A DNA stretch of 64,000 bases from Glandiceps talaboti (taxonomy: Eukaryota > Hemichordata > Enteropneusta > Spengelidae). Every line of letters begins with the position of its first letter. Position 1 is the stretch's first letter. Below are positions 46,780 to 59,449 of this stretch, piece by piece. Below the pieces are notes generated by a model. It did not search any database. It saw nothing but the letters and a program-made list of their open reading frames with translations, and was not told the origin of the DNA. A program made the translations under genes and the position numbers. Location: contig NC_135561.1 of assembly GCF_964340395.1 (NCBI RefSeq), positions 20,297,740 to 20,361,739 of the forward strand, given 5' to 3'.

Positions 46780-48065
46780 GGTATTATTCAACACAATACA
46801 ACAGTTATTACTGGGTAGCAGTATAATCAGTCCAATGTCTATTGTTTCACTGACTGATCAGTATGAACTATTGTTACACCTGACAACTATATATAGGTTT
46901 TATATCAGGTAGATTTATTGGACTGTACCTGACATTTCGTGGAATGTACTGTGTTGGCCAAAGTAATGAAATTTTCTGTTAGACATTAATCTAACTTAAG
47001 TTAGACAAGCAACCTAGCAGTCGAAAACAGCTACGCTGATTTTATTTTCATGACATAAATGGTACAGAAGATGGACAATGTGAACCTCAAATGTTGTATT
47101 TTGTAGAAACGGTTCGACTATATGCTACATACCCATAGTAGTTCATCATTCTTGGTTAATATCACCTATAAACCTGGTCAAAAATATCCCTACAAAACAT
47201 ATATCCCTTCATAATTAGTTTATGACTTCAAAAGAAAATTTCTTTATCTATGAGTACTGAAAATTGTTCACTACTATTGTTGTTGTTCTTTATGGTAGAA
47301 TAGATTTTTCCAGGCAATACCAAAAAAATAAATAATAACACAATAGCACCAATACTAATAGCATTTTAGCACAACTGTAAAGTTACACCCTAAATTGCTA
47401 AAAGGCACGACCTTTGACCTTTAATAATAAAAAGCCTGGTTCATAATTTCATTTTGATTTTAATTTTCATTTCTAAGTCATCCAGACTGTTCAAAGTATG
47501 ATTATGAACTACAATCATCACCAACCTGTGTACACTATTTTATTTGTATAATAATACTGATCAATCTATCATATTCAAATCAAAGTGTAAATATGATGGG
47601 AAACATAAAAATAAAAAGGGTCACCCTTATACACAAATTAATCAGGCTTTCTAATAACTATGATGTCATCAAGTATTTTTGGGTGTGAGTGTGTCTTTCT
47701 CTTTCTTTCTCAATCTCTCAATCTTCTATCTCGATCTCTCCCTCCCTCCCTCCCTCCTTCAAGTTACAAATTCTATTTTCTGTTAGATTTTGGAGGATGT
47801 ATGTCATTAACATCATCACAAGTTGTTTGTATGTATTTTCATTTTTACTTTGTTTTCATGTTAAAACAGTCAGTACTCTAAATACACACACCTTGTTTAC
47901 TTCACCAGTGATTTATTAACACAAACACAATAACCTGGGTTTGAGAGGTAATAAACAGGGGACACCAGTTACAAAGAAAAGAAAATTCAGCAAAATAACC
48001 CATTGGCAACAAGTTTCATTTCAAATTCAATTGTCAAACAACAACAGTCAGCATAATTATGACAC
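46780..48065. other. Non-coding stretch
   Basis: Upstream of the TTC22-like gene. A (CCCT)n run is at about 47,739-47,758. I see no TATA box or exon I can support. Confidence 0.45.
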
Positions 48066-50585
48066 TGTACCACATATAGACTGTAAGATACCACATTCAT
48101 ATCATATAGACTCTAATGACTGTTTCATAGACTGTAAGACACTGTAAGACACAACATTCATACCATATAGACTGTAAGACACAACATTCATACCATATAG
48201 ACTGTAAGATACAACATTCATACCATATAGACTGTAAGACACAACATTCATACCATATAGACTGTAAGATAAGACATTCATACCATATAGACTGTAAGAC
48301 ACAACATTCATACCATATAGACTGTAAGATAAGACATTCATACCATATAGACTGTAAGATACAACATTCATACCATATAGACTGTAAGATATGACATTCA
48401 TACCATATAGACTGTAAGATACAACATTCATACCATATAGACTGTAAGATATGACATTCATACCATATAGACTGTAAGATATGACATTCATACCATATAG
48501 ACTGTAAGATACAACATTCATACCATATAGACTGTAAGATATGACATTCATACCATATAGACTGTAAGATACAACATTCATACCATATAGACTGTAAGAT
48601 ATGACATTCATACCATATAGACTGTAAGATATGACATTCATACCATATAGACTGTAAGATACAACATTCATACCATATAGACTGTAAGATATGACATTCA
48701 TACCATATAGACTGTAAGATACAACATTCATACCATATAGACTGTAAGATATGACATTCATACCATATAGACTGTAAGATATGACATTCATACTATATAG
48801 ACTGTAAGATAAGACATTCATACCATATAGACTGTAAGATATGACATACCATATAGACTGTAAGATAAGACATTCATACCATATAGACTGTAAGATATGG
48901 CATTCATACCATATAGACTGTAAGACACAACATTCATACCATATAGACTGTAAGATATGACATTCATACCATATAGACTGTAAGATATGACATACCATAT
49001 GGACTGTAAGATATGGCATTCATACCATATAGACTGTACATAAGATATGACATTCATACCATATAGACTGTAAGATACGACATTCATACCATATAGACTG
49101 TAAGATATGACATTCATACCATATAGACTGTAAGATACAACATTCATACCATATAGACTGTAAGACACGACATTCATACCATATAGACTGTAAGATACAA
49201 CATTCATACCATATAGACTGTAAGATACAACATTCATACCATATAGACTGTAAGATATGACATTCATACCATATAGACTGTAAGATACGACATTCATACC
49301 ATATAGACTGTAAGACACAACATTCATACCATATAGACTGTAAGATACAACATTCATACCATATAGACTACTGTAAGACACAACATTCATACCATATAGA
49401 CTGTAAGACACAACATTCATACCATATAGACTGTAAGACACAACATTCATACCATATAGACTGTAAGATACAACATTCATACCATATAGACTGTAAGATA
49501 CAACATTCATACCATATAGACTACTGTAAGACACAACATTCATACCATATAGACTGTAAGACACAACATTCATACCATATAGACTGTAAGACACAACATT
49601 CATACCATATAGACTGACAAGACACAACATTCATACCATATAGACTGACAAGACACAACATTCATACCATATAGACTGTAAGACACAACATTCATACCAT
49701 ATAGACTGTAAGATACAACATTCATACCATATAGACTGTAAGATACAACATTCATACCATATAGACTGTAAGATAAGACATTCATACCATATAGACTGTA
49801 AGACACAACATTCATACCATATAGACTGTAAGACACAACATTCATACCATATAGACTGTAAGATAAGACATTCATACCATATAGACTGTAAGACACAACA
49901 TTCATACCATATAGACTGTAAGATACAACATTCATACCATATAGACTGTAAGATATGACATTCATACCATATAGACTGTAAGATGTGACATTCATACCAT
50001 ATAGACTGTAAGATATGACATTCATACCATATACATGTAGACTGTAAGATATGACATTCATACCATATAGACTGTAAGACACAACATTCATACCATATAT
50101 AGACTGTAAGATACAACATTCATACCATATAGACTGTAAGATATGACATTCATACCATATAGACTGTAAGATACAACATTCATACCATATAGACTGTAAG
50201 ATATGACATTCATACCATATAGACTGTAAGATATGACATTCATACCATATAGACTGTAAGACACAACATTCATACCATATAGACTGACAAGACACAACAT
50301 TCGTACCATATAGACTGTAAGATACAACATTCGTACCATATAGACTGTAAGACACAACATTCATACCATATAGACTGACAAGACACAACATTCGTACCAT
50401 ATAGACTGTAAGATACAACATTCGTACCATATAGACTGTAAGATACAACATTCATACCATATAGACTGTAAGATATGACATTCATACCATATAGACTGTA
50501 AGACATGACATTCATACCATATAGACTGTAAGACATGACATTCATACCATATTGACTGTAAAACAGGACATTCATACCATATACT
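48066..50585. repeat. 30-bp minisatellite, about 83 copies, with higher-order structure
   Basis: The unit contains CATTCATACCATATAGACTG and TAAGATACAA, with subtypes TAAGATATGA, TAAGACACAA and TAAGATAAGA. Insertions of a few bases (ACTACTGTAAG, GACTGACAAG, ATACATGTAGAC) shift the phase. From 48,361 to 48,810 subtypes follow a strict five-unit cycle. Because 30 is divisible by three, all reverse frames stay open for 160-305 codons, giving decapeptide repeats such as SLYGMNVVSY. Confidence 0.97.
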
Positions 50586-51394
50586 ATCCTTTATCAGTCA
50601 TGGTTTAGAACTTGAAGCCTTATAGGGATGAACAATCTGGCATAATATGATATTATCTGAAAGTCTATTTCAAATAAAACTGTTTTCACAAAAAGAAACC
50701 AGATGTATTAAAATAGAACCAGATATAAACCGAATGCCTTCTGTAAGAGAAAACCTTTATATTGTTGTTCCTTCATGCCTTGTCAAAATGAAATATTCTG
50801 TACCAGACATGATATTGTATATCTATTTGTTACTACATCAATAAATAAAATGTAGCTTCAGAACTCCAGCTGACACATTGTACATGTCCGCTTCTACAAA
50901 AGTTGAGTTTGGCGTATTTTCAACTTGCTGTAACTTTCACTAGAGTCCATCATTTTAGACACAGTAAAAACGTACACCTCAACTGACATATCAAATTTCA
51001 CAAGAAGATGAATTCTTATGTGCTTTAAATGACTATAGTAAACAAATCGCAAAGTCTGTGTGTAACGGTCCGTTCCAGAATTTTCTGTAGAAAGAGGGGT
51101 AATTTGACAAGGAAGTTGAAGCTGACTTGGTTAGACCAATGATGTCTCCATGCATTCTTTCACAGCAAAAAGAAACACTGGGGAGTGCAAACAGTTATCA
51201 ACGAAGTACGAAAAAAAAAGATTTTCAATTTTGATTGAGAATGAAATAGTGAAGAGATCGTATGGATTTATCTCAGCGAATTCTCCAGCATGATTGCCTG
51301 CTGATGCTATCTTATGGCCAACACAGTATGCAATGTGAAGTGTTTATAGAAAGTTGTAGCATAGGCCTCACCATACCTAGAATTTTTACAGATC

Positions 51395-51702
51395 TAATTA
51401 CCAAAAATAATAGACAGATGCACTTTGGTATCGCAAAGGTATGTACCAAATTATATTGAATTTGAAGCATGCATTCTTAAGAATAAGAAGTAGCCTAATT
51501 ACCGAAAACGATTAATTATGTAAGTCGTTCATTAATATTAATCAGTTCTCGCCACTACCCTAAAGAACATGTGCACCAAATTTTGTTTGAATTGAGCCAG
51601 TCATTGTTTTAGAAAATTGTGACACACACACAAACACACGAACGCACGCACGCACGCACGCAGGCAGACAGACAGACACAGACAAGACAGACCAGACACA
51701 CA

Positions 51703-51781
<79 letters not shown>
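51395..51781 (+). repeat. Second copy of the 146-bp-repeat element with a (CA)n tail
   Basis: TAGCCTAATTACCGAAAACG followed by ATTAATTATG and a tail (TACCCTAAAGA, AATTGAGCCAG, TTTTAGAAAAT) align with 410-720. The tail runs into ACGCACGC, GACAGACA and (CA)n to 51,779. Only one to two internal units are present. Confidence 0.75.
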
Positions 51782-52651
51782 TTCATCCCCAATGTAAAAC
51801 CTTCTTTAAGGAAGTGTAATAAAGAATGCATTTCTCAGCTTTCCCAATGTGTGATTAGTTTCATTTAATTTTTGCTGTATGTCAATTGACTTCAATTTTG
51901 CCTATTCATATACTTTTACTGAGTATATAATCATCATAGAGTAAACATGTTTGACCATGCATGCACATTTGGAGACTAAAATTGGTGACTAACAGGCAAT
52001 GCATCAACCTCATATATGAATCACAGTTTCCCTACAGGTTGAGAAAGATATTTTCTGCACAATAAAAATAGGGAATTTTGACCATGTAGATATTTCTTAC
52101 AGTTCTTGATTCATTTGCAACAACTTTGAATGTGTATGTGTCACTCCATTCAATCCCCACCACATAAATACACACACTCCTCCTGACACTCATACTATAT
52201 GCTAGCAACTTTTGTATTAAACCAAAAATGACAAATTAATTAAGTATAATGTATTACTCAATATGCAAATCAACGTAAGTATTATGCGGAGCCATTTCGA
52301 CAAATCCTGATCAAGCAACACTGGAATAGAGATGACTTCTAACAAGCAAAAAGTGTTAATTCCAAATTTCATAACTAAATATACATGTTATTACATACCT
52401 TCATGCAAATGATATGCAAACGTGAAACCTTTATTTCTACACTCCGGTAGTCTGTGTAGTCTAACTCTTTCTGATAATTTTCATGCTGTTTCATATTATT
52501 ACAAATTATTTCCTCTTTAACAGTTTCTACTTTCTTTGTATACATTTGAGCTTTGTGCACGAAATACTTGCATGATGAAATATACAGTAGTCTTTCAGCT
52601 AATATTAAAATGTTGTTTTCCAATCTCGCGATCAACTAGTTTTGACGTTAC

Positions 52652-52692
52652 TTGAAACGGGTGATACTAATTTGCCCCGCCCCCTTCCGCAT
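52652..52692 (-). CDS. HS1BP3: Possible first coding exon of HS1BP3
   Basis: ATG at 52,692 (context GAGGGATGCGG) opens a 41-base exon encoding MRKGAGQISITRF plus two bases, ending at a donor (TTTCAA then GTAACG). Its phase fits the acceptor at 41,368 exactly, and the joined text ISITRF-K-ELKNTETG parallels the N-terminus of HS1BP3, where a short basic segment precedes the PX domain. It lies by a GC-box (GGGGCGGGGC) in a CpG-rich stretch. The donor is not ideal and the intron would be about 11.3 kb. This is an inference. Confidence 0.35.
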
Positions 52693-53356
52693 CCCTCGTA
52701 CAATCCATTCGCATACATGTGGACCGTATCAACTTGTCTTGTGAAACATGCACACATCTATTTGTTCTGTGTTTTTCATGACAAATTCTGTCACAGTTTG
52801 TTGAATCAGTGATTACATGACCAGTATCTACCGGGGTTCCCCTCCACTTAATTCTACATTTAAACTTTGCGCCCTGACCTTAATTCAAAGGAAATCCCTT
52901 CTCCATCATTTTATCCTACAAAATAACACAGTTTTAATTGATTTACCTTGTTGTGACGATAGGTGCAGCCATGATCTTCAAATTAATTCAAGTATGCACG
53001 ACAGTACAATATGTGTAAAGTTCGAGGAATCCAGCAATTTACCTCAATTTGTCACGTGTAATGTGTATCGGTCAAAAGTTTATTTACGTCTAGATTAGAC
53101 TCCCTAGCAAATGAAATATTGCAATTAGCTTCCTTATTAAATTCTGCTGGGTAAATATCTAGAAATGCGACAACAAAATAGTAAAAAAATTTGGATTTTT
53201 TAAATTTCTTTTCAAATTTAGGGAAAATAATTGTCTGTTTTGGCTTCAAGTATAAAAATGTTAATATGACAACTTTTGCATATTTATATAAACTTGGGAG
53301 GTCTTGTTGGTTTCCGGAAAAATCTTTCCCGTCATGCACTTTACCACCCGGCGAAA

Positions 53357-55009
53357 ATGGCGTCGTCGTCCTTCAGTAAGTTCTACTCATTTTTTTTATT
53401 AAATTTACTTGTATTTCGTGAAGTACGGTGATTTTAGTCTATATTTTCACCAACAACAGTGTCAGAACTACATACAATGTATGTAGACGTAAAATATTAG
53501 ATCGATGTTGGTATTTCGCACGTCGAACACAATCATTTCGTGACTAGTTTCGCGTGGTGGTTACGTGGTGGTCTTTCGATCGAATGAGGTCAATTGCCGA
53601 AATGTATGATAATCTGTGTGAGAGAAAGTTCAAACACTTAGCTCCTTAAACTGTAAACTTTCAACAAAATCGCAATGTTACTTTTATTGTCTCGCTTCTA
53701 ATCTCAAAATACGTAAATTCATATCTTGCCTTTGCTAAGAAAATTGAGGATGTATCATACTATCATTGTGTAACGTGTGTGCACTGGTGTACATGTAAAT
53801 GCAATCCCAGTAACATCCACGAAGTGATTTGTATTTGTCTACTGTCGCAAATTGTATGATTTCCCAAACCAATTTCATAAATACAAGAATACGGAAGAGA
53901 AATTCGCTGACATTATGATAAATTTGAGTGAGTGCCGAGTGCAAGCATGTAAAAATCATTTTAAAAATGTGTGTTTGTCATTCAATCTTCAGTAGTCCCC
54001 TCTCTGAATGCAAAATGTTTGTATCAAACACAGTATGAATATTACTGTACCATCAAGAGAAACAGGTCCCTTTACAAGCAAATCTCCACAGCACATGGGA
54101 GAACTCAAAAGAGAAGTGCATGTGTGGTTACATTCTTATCGATCATAACAATCACTTTGCCATCCCAACATTATTGACTGATCCAAATTGCAATAAGAAG
54201 TCACTCCTTTTTGACAAGATATGAATATCTAAGTTTGACAGACAATCACTTAGTAGAAGCCATTAATTAATTAGCCTGCAAGAGCGAGTCATTGTTTTCG
54301 CTCGTGTAATATCATCAACGCCTTGGGTATTGAGTGGTTACATGAGTGGACTTTTCAGACTAATACACAGTGTTTCTGTTATGTTTTTTCCAGTGCGTAT
54401 GTATGATGTATGCATCCAATGTAGGCCCCCTGTTAGTGCATACACTGAAAATCAATGCATACATATGTAGTTCTCTGAAACAATCTTTGAATGGTGGCAC
54501 CAGAAATTTATATTTTGAGAGGCGTGTTCCAACACCGTTTTTACACAATTTGTACTAAAATTGACTAAGTACATGTACATGTGTACGCTTGTATTTTTGG
54601 GTACGAATGGAAACAACTTCAATATAGCGTGTTATCAGCTTTATAAAATAGTGCTTTGCACAAATAAACATTAGGAATGTTGCCATTCATGTTGATTTGA
54701 TGACAAGTTTGGTCTGATAATACCAACAAACATCAAAATATTTTATAAAAACTTGAAAACTTCAATGATACGTTTCAAGAGCCACTTTCTCATGGAACAC
54801 TCAAGTGAATGCACTGTTCATCTCATCCCCAGCAGCAGATTGCCTGTCAGTGTGTGATAGATTACAACTGACATGCATTGTTCATCTCATCCCCAGCAGC
54901 AGATTGCCTATCAGTGTGTGATAGATTACTACTGACATGAACTGTTCAGCCTTTCCCTGACTGGAAATGTTGCTAGATTTTCAGTAGAATTTGTCCATTT
55001 GACTATACG

Positions 55010-55084
<75 letters not shown>

Positions 55085-57270
55085 GGGGGAGGGAGGGAGG
55101 GAGGGAGGGAGGGAGGGTGGGTGGGTGGGTGAGTGAGTGAGTGAGTGAGTGAGTGAGTGAGTGAGTGAGTGAGTGAGTGAGTGAGTGAGTGAGAGAGAGA
55201 GAGAGAGAGAGAGAATGAGTATGAGTATGAGTCTACACGTATAAAGTTTTTAGACTATTCCTTCATCAGTTACCGTACCAATAACATTATTCCTCTCTGT
55301 TTTATATTTACAGCACAACTTGGTTCCTTTGGTAGAAATCTTCAAAAAAACAGAGGTTGGATTGCTCTTGGTAAATGGTTCTATAACAGAGCTGGTTTTA
55401 ATCGATTGGGTAAAGACATAAAACTTTCTTTGATTATTGTAATATTGACAGCAAATTAAGAAATTGTATCTGATTTCTGGCCAAAGTTTCATTGACATAA
55501 ATGGCCACTAGTGGAATGCCAGGCATGGTTGGGGAAAAGAAACAGCTGAAATTCCCACATGACAAGATTCTAGGCTATGGTCTAAGAAATCACACATTTT
55601 ATCATCTTAAACCCCTGCAAGAAATGTTGTCGTTTATCAGGGTTCACCCTGATGCTCAGTATAGAGATCAGTTTTGGCTATCATATCATGGCCTTTGAAA
55701 TACTGTTTAGAAGTAGACGGTTGCATTTTGATGTGGCCTTAATATATCATAAGATTACTGACAAGTGTAAAATGAATATGTATGTCTGACTGGCAACATA
55801 GAAAAGCCAAGGGGAGAATCATATATGCCATGCAGTGTTCTAAGCGGATGAAAATTTACCAGAGTTCATCTTTAAATCTATGCACATTTTAGCAGATTAT
55901 CTGATTCTCTTGTTTGGCTTACCAAGGTTAGCGAGACACTGCATACACATAGTTGTCAACTACAACAGTACAGCCAAAAAAACAGAATTATTTCTGGTGA
56001 GCGTGCGCATCACTTAAATACTCCCACATTGGTCTTTTTGTGTGTGTTTGTCCAGGCCATGCAGTCTGCAGATCCGAGGGAAAACACAAAAATAACCCTC
56101 CCGACTTCAGTGAAGACAGCTGCAGAGCCAATCATGAACAAGCAAATGACATCTGTCCCACATATACACTTGCTCTAAAGTACTAAATAAAAAGAACATT
56201 AACTGCCATAAATAGTAGATTGAGTGACAGGTTTAAGAATTAAAAAATAAAAAAACATTCCCATCATCACATCACATTAGACAAATTGTCCTGACCAGAA
56301 GCAGTTCTTTTCTCTTTTTTTTCGGCCAACTCAGCATTGAACTGAAATGTTACACTCATTGTTTATTTCATTCTTTCAGGACTGTTGAAGGATGACACCA
56401 TCAGTGAGCGTTTCCCAGAAGTAAAAGAAGCAATTAAACGTCTGCCTGAAGATGTGTATGATGAGAGAATGTTCCGTATTAAGAGAGCATTAGATCTATC
56501 TCTCAAACATAGAGTCCTACCCAAAGAACAGTGGACACAGTATGATGATGTAAGTGTATATTCTTACTCCGTCAATTTGATGATGACAGTGCCAATTAGT
56601 GTATATGTACCACATTACTAACTTAAATTCTGTACTAACAGTGGGGTAGCAGTTCAAATGAATTCAGTAATCTTACAAGTTACAGTGTACATTTGGGGAT
56701 TTCCAGTGTTTACTAACTTAATAACTGGGTAATAATGTCTGGATGACAGAGGCACCACACCCACTTGTAATCTACTGCATTGAAAAACAAAAGTTATAGT
56801 TTAAGTCTATCTTAATAAAGTGAGACCTTGAATTGATTACCACAGCCTGCTGTACTACACTTTACTATAATTTATTATTTGTGATAATTAGATGTTATTC
56901 CCCAATATTTTTATTCGTTCAGCTAAGGAAAATATGAGTGACCTAAGGGGTCTTTGTCACTACAAGTTGATAGATGAGTAGTGACAACCCTTAGGTCGCA
57001 GGTATTTTCCGGCTGAATGAAGACAACTAATTGTGAAAAAGTAATTGTGAGCGTTTTGACTAATATTTCGAACATAGCAGAACCAGTGACATAGAAAGAC
57101 CACAGTATACACATATACATTGTATTCCATATTTTTTGTTCTAAATGACTCGTGCATGGTATAATAACCTACATATTTGTTCCTTGTTCTAGGATAAGCC
57201 CTATCTCCAACCATACATTGACGAGGTGTTAAAAGAAATGAAGGAACAGAGAGAATGGAACAAGCAATGA
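53357..57270 (+). CDS. UQCRB: Cytochrome b-c1 complex subunit 7 (UQCRB), complete, four exons
   Basis: Coding exons 53,357-53,375, 55,314-55,409, 56,380-56,549 and 57,193-57,270, all GT-AG, give 120 residues (human has 111). UQCRB is the matrix-side subunit of respiratory complex III, next to cytochrome b near the ubiquinone-binding region, and is needed for complex assembly. Visible family blocks are [19 protein letters not shown] at 27-45, [20 protein letters not shown] at 55-74 with ALDLSLKH following, LPKEQWTQY at 85-93 and [16 protein letters not shown] at 99-114. The first exon encodes only MASSSF plus one base, and its ATG context CGAAAATGG is good. As is usual for the subunit, there is no obvious cleaved presequence. 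Intron 1 carries a GA/GAGT microsatellite, intron 3 a foldback element. Confidence 0.96.
54811..54938. repeat. 64-bp tandem duplication in UQCRB intron 1
   Basis: TTCATCTCATCCCCAGCAGC, AGATTGCCT and GTGTGTGATAGATTAC occur twice in order. Confidence 0.9.
55014..55216. repeat. (GA)n-(GGGA)n-(GAGT)n-(GA)n compound microsatellite, UQCRB intron 1
   Basis: Purine-rich throughout; ends about 97 bases before the exon 2 acceptor. Confidence 0.97.
55410..56379 (+). other. UQCRB intron 2
   Basis: Contains a 65-codon ORF at 55,501-55,698 with no recognised similarity and no splice context. Nothing else is identified. Confidence 0.5.
56925..57180 (+). mobile_element. Foldback-type element in UQCRB intron 3
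   Basis: Contains an inverted repeat (GACCTAAGGG.. TTGTCACTAC at 56,940-56,967 with GTAGTGACAACCCTTAGGTC at 56,979-56,998), followed by GGTATTTTCCGGCTGAATGA and later TTCCATATTTTTTGTTC and TGACTCGTGCATGGTATAA. The same blocks occur at 20,996-21,335 and 62,150-62,630. It ends only a few bases from the exon 4 acceptor. Confidence 0.65.
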
Positions 57271-57497
57271 TACATAGAAACCATAGTTGATTTTGCCTGT
57301 GTTGTAAATTGTGTGAAAGTTTTGGCCTGATTGGAATGTGTTTCAATCTGTGCATGAAATAACAGTTTGTTGTCAGTTTTTATCGGTTGTGTCACCTAAC
57401 ATGAGTCATAGTAGAGTATACCAACATAACTAGACATCATAGTATTTCTATGAGACATGGTTAGAGTTATTTGTCCTCTCAAATTGTAATTTATGCA

Positions 57498-57503
57498 AAT
57501 AAA
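57498..57503 (+). terminator. UQCRB poly(A) signal
   Basis: AATAAA 228 bases after the stop, followed within 40 bases by a GT/T-rich stretch (TGTGTTTGTTTTATTTTC). Confidence 0.7.
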
Positions 57504-58300
57504 TCAGTTTTACAAAAGATACAGACAATCTGTGTTTGTTTTATTTTCTGTATTTATTCATTGATCACTTTCAAAACACTGTATTTCATCATATGTGCAC
57601 ATCATGTTGTTGTCTTCTTGACTAATCAAGGCATTGTGATTATGATATCTATTTCTCCATCAAATGCCTTGAAGGAACCTCATTGAAACTTATACATGTT
57701 GGATCGCCATCAAGTGGTCAACCTGATTGGCTGCCATCGGCAACTGAATGACCAATGGCTTTCACCGTTGTGTGTACAGTAGCAAATTGACTTTCCAACA
57801 TCTGTGTTAGGGCTTATCACAAACGTATCCATTCCACTGAGAATACAGGTGTGTTTGTGTGTGTTTGATATGTTTTGCTTGTGAAGATGTAACCTATCAA
57901 ACCTTTTGGAAAAGCAGTCAGTGTAAAAGGAACTGTGTGATTAGTCAGTTTACTGCTAGATGATGGCAGGTTGTAAATGTTTGAGGGTGATCTAACATAA
58001 ATGAGTTTCAGTGTGAGGTTCCTTCAATGCAGTTGACGGGAGAGGTAGATATTGTAGCCATACTGCCCTTCTTATTCACAATGAAGGATGGTATGAGTTC
58101 ATACTAATCTGAATCATACCATTAATACCTATTACCGCACACATAATACTTTTTAGTGGAAACCAAAGTCACTTGAGTATCAAATTATCAGTGATTTGAA
58201 CAGACTGTAAAGATATGTCGTGTCAGTCTGCCCTCAGTGGTCTTCATTATTCCTTACATAAAATGATTTTAAGATGTTGAACTCAAAGATTTTGATGTTT
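57504..58300. other. Non-coding stretch
   Basis: Downstream of UQCRB; no exon or repeat recognised. Confidence 0.4.
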
Positions 58301-58302
58301 AT

Positions 58303-58468
58303 ATATAATCCCATGAAATCAATGTTAGTTTTACGTCATAATGCTCCGAGTATGATTCCACGGACTAATACAAATTTGAGCCGGTAGGCGAGAATTTGTA
58401 GTCCGCGGAATCATACAAGGAGCATTATGACGTAAAACTAACATTGATTTCATGGGATTATATATTTA
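58303..58468. mobile_element. Nearly perfect foldback element
   Basis: The left arm (TATAATCCCATGAAATCAAT, GTTAGTTTTACGTCATAATG, CTCC.. ATGATTCC) is repeated in inverted order by the right arm (GGAGCATTATGACGTAAAAC, TAACATTGATTTCATGGGAT, TATATA). Arms are about 75 bases with only a few mismatches; the loop is short (near GAGCCGGTAGGCG). It would form a very stable hairpin if transcribed. Confidence 0.9.
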
Positions 58469-58569
58469 TCACATAACTAAGTATTTCCCCGTATTTTTCT
58501 AAAATTTTAAATCGTATTTTACGAATACTGCATCATCGCATCGCACTATATTCTTCATCGCGTATTAAA

Positions 58570-59240
58570 AAATGCTATCCATGGTATCAAATCATCTCTT
58601 CACTCCATCTAACTCAATGTAGTCTAGATGCTACCCATGGTATCAAATCATCTCTTCACCCCATCTAACTCAATGTAGTCTAGATGCTACCCATGGTATC
58701 AAATCATCTCTTCACTCCATCTAACTCAATGTAGTCTAGATGCTATCCATGGTATCAAATCATCCCTTCACTCCATCTAACTCAGTGTAGTCTACATGCT
58801 ACCCATGGTATCAAATCATCTCTTCACTCCATCTAACTCGATGTAGTCTAGATGCTACCCATGGTATCAAATCATCCCTTCACTCCATCTAACTCAATGT
58901 AGTCTAGATGCTATCCATGGTATCAAATCATCTCTTCACTCCATCTAACTCAATGTAGTCTAGATGCTACCCATGGTATCAAATCATCTCTTCACTCCAT
59001 CTAACTCAATGTAGTCTAGATGCTACCCATGGTATCAAATCATCTCTTCACTCCATCTAACTCAATGTAGTCTAGATGCTATCCATGGTATCAAATCATC
59101 TCTTCACCCCATCTAACTCAATGTAGTCTAGATGCTATCTATGGTATCAAATCATCTCTTCACTCCATCTAACTCAATGTAGTCTAGATGCTATCCATGG
59201 TATCAAATCATCTCTTCACCTTGTCTAGCTCAATGAGAAA
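58570..59240. repeat. 56-bp minisatellite, about 12 copies
   Basis: The unit contains ATGCTACCCATGGTATCAAA, TCATCTCTTCACTCCATCTA and CTCAATGTAGTCTAG. Variants: TACCC or TATCC, TCTC or TCCC, CACT or CACC. Confidence 0.97.
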
Positions 59241-59263
59241 TCATGAACCAATAGTTGTGCATG

Positions 59264-59446
59264 TAAATGAGTAAACCTCCAACTGTTACAATGATGTAAA
59301 CAATGTATAAGTAGCATTCTGAGGTGACAAATGTACCATATTTGGACATTATGCAAATAAGTATACCTCCAACTGTTACAATGATGTAAACAATGTATAA
59401 GTAGCATTCTGAGGTGAAAAATATACCATATTTAGACATAACTGCC
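59264..59446. repeat. 90-bp tandem duplication
   Basis: ACCTCCAACTGTTACAATGA through TAAGTAGCATTCTGAGGTGA and ATACCATATTTAGACAT; copies start at 59,271 and 59,361. Confidence 0.95.
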
Positions 59447-59449
59447 CCC

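Noticed and set aside
48102-50575. Long reverse-strand genes encoding decapeptide repeats
   Set aside because: All three reverse frames are open because the 30-bp unit lacks stops. Phase-shifting insertions interrupt every frame, and there is no promoter or start context.
52375-52635. 86-codon minus-strand ORF upstream of UQCRB
   Set aside because: It opens with TTG, not ATG; the first ATG is at codon 31. It ends at a decent donor (GAAG then GTATGT), but no family was recognised. The exon at 52,652 fits HS1BP3 better.
53052-53339. 95-residue minus-strand ORF in the UQCRB promoter
   Set aside because: AT-rich, no motif, and it overlaps the UQCRB leader region.
55501-55698. 65-residue ORF in UQCRB intron 2
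   Set aside because: The UQCRB reading frame is complete without it. No similarity was recognised and there are no splice sites at its edges.
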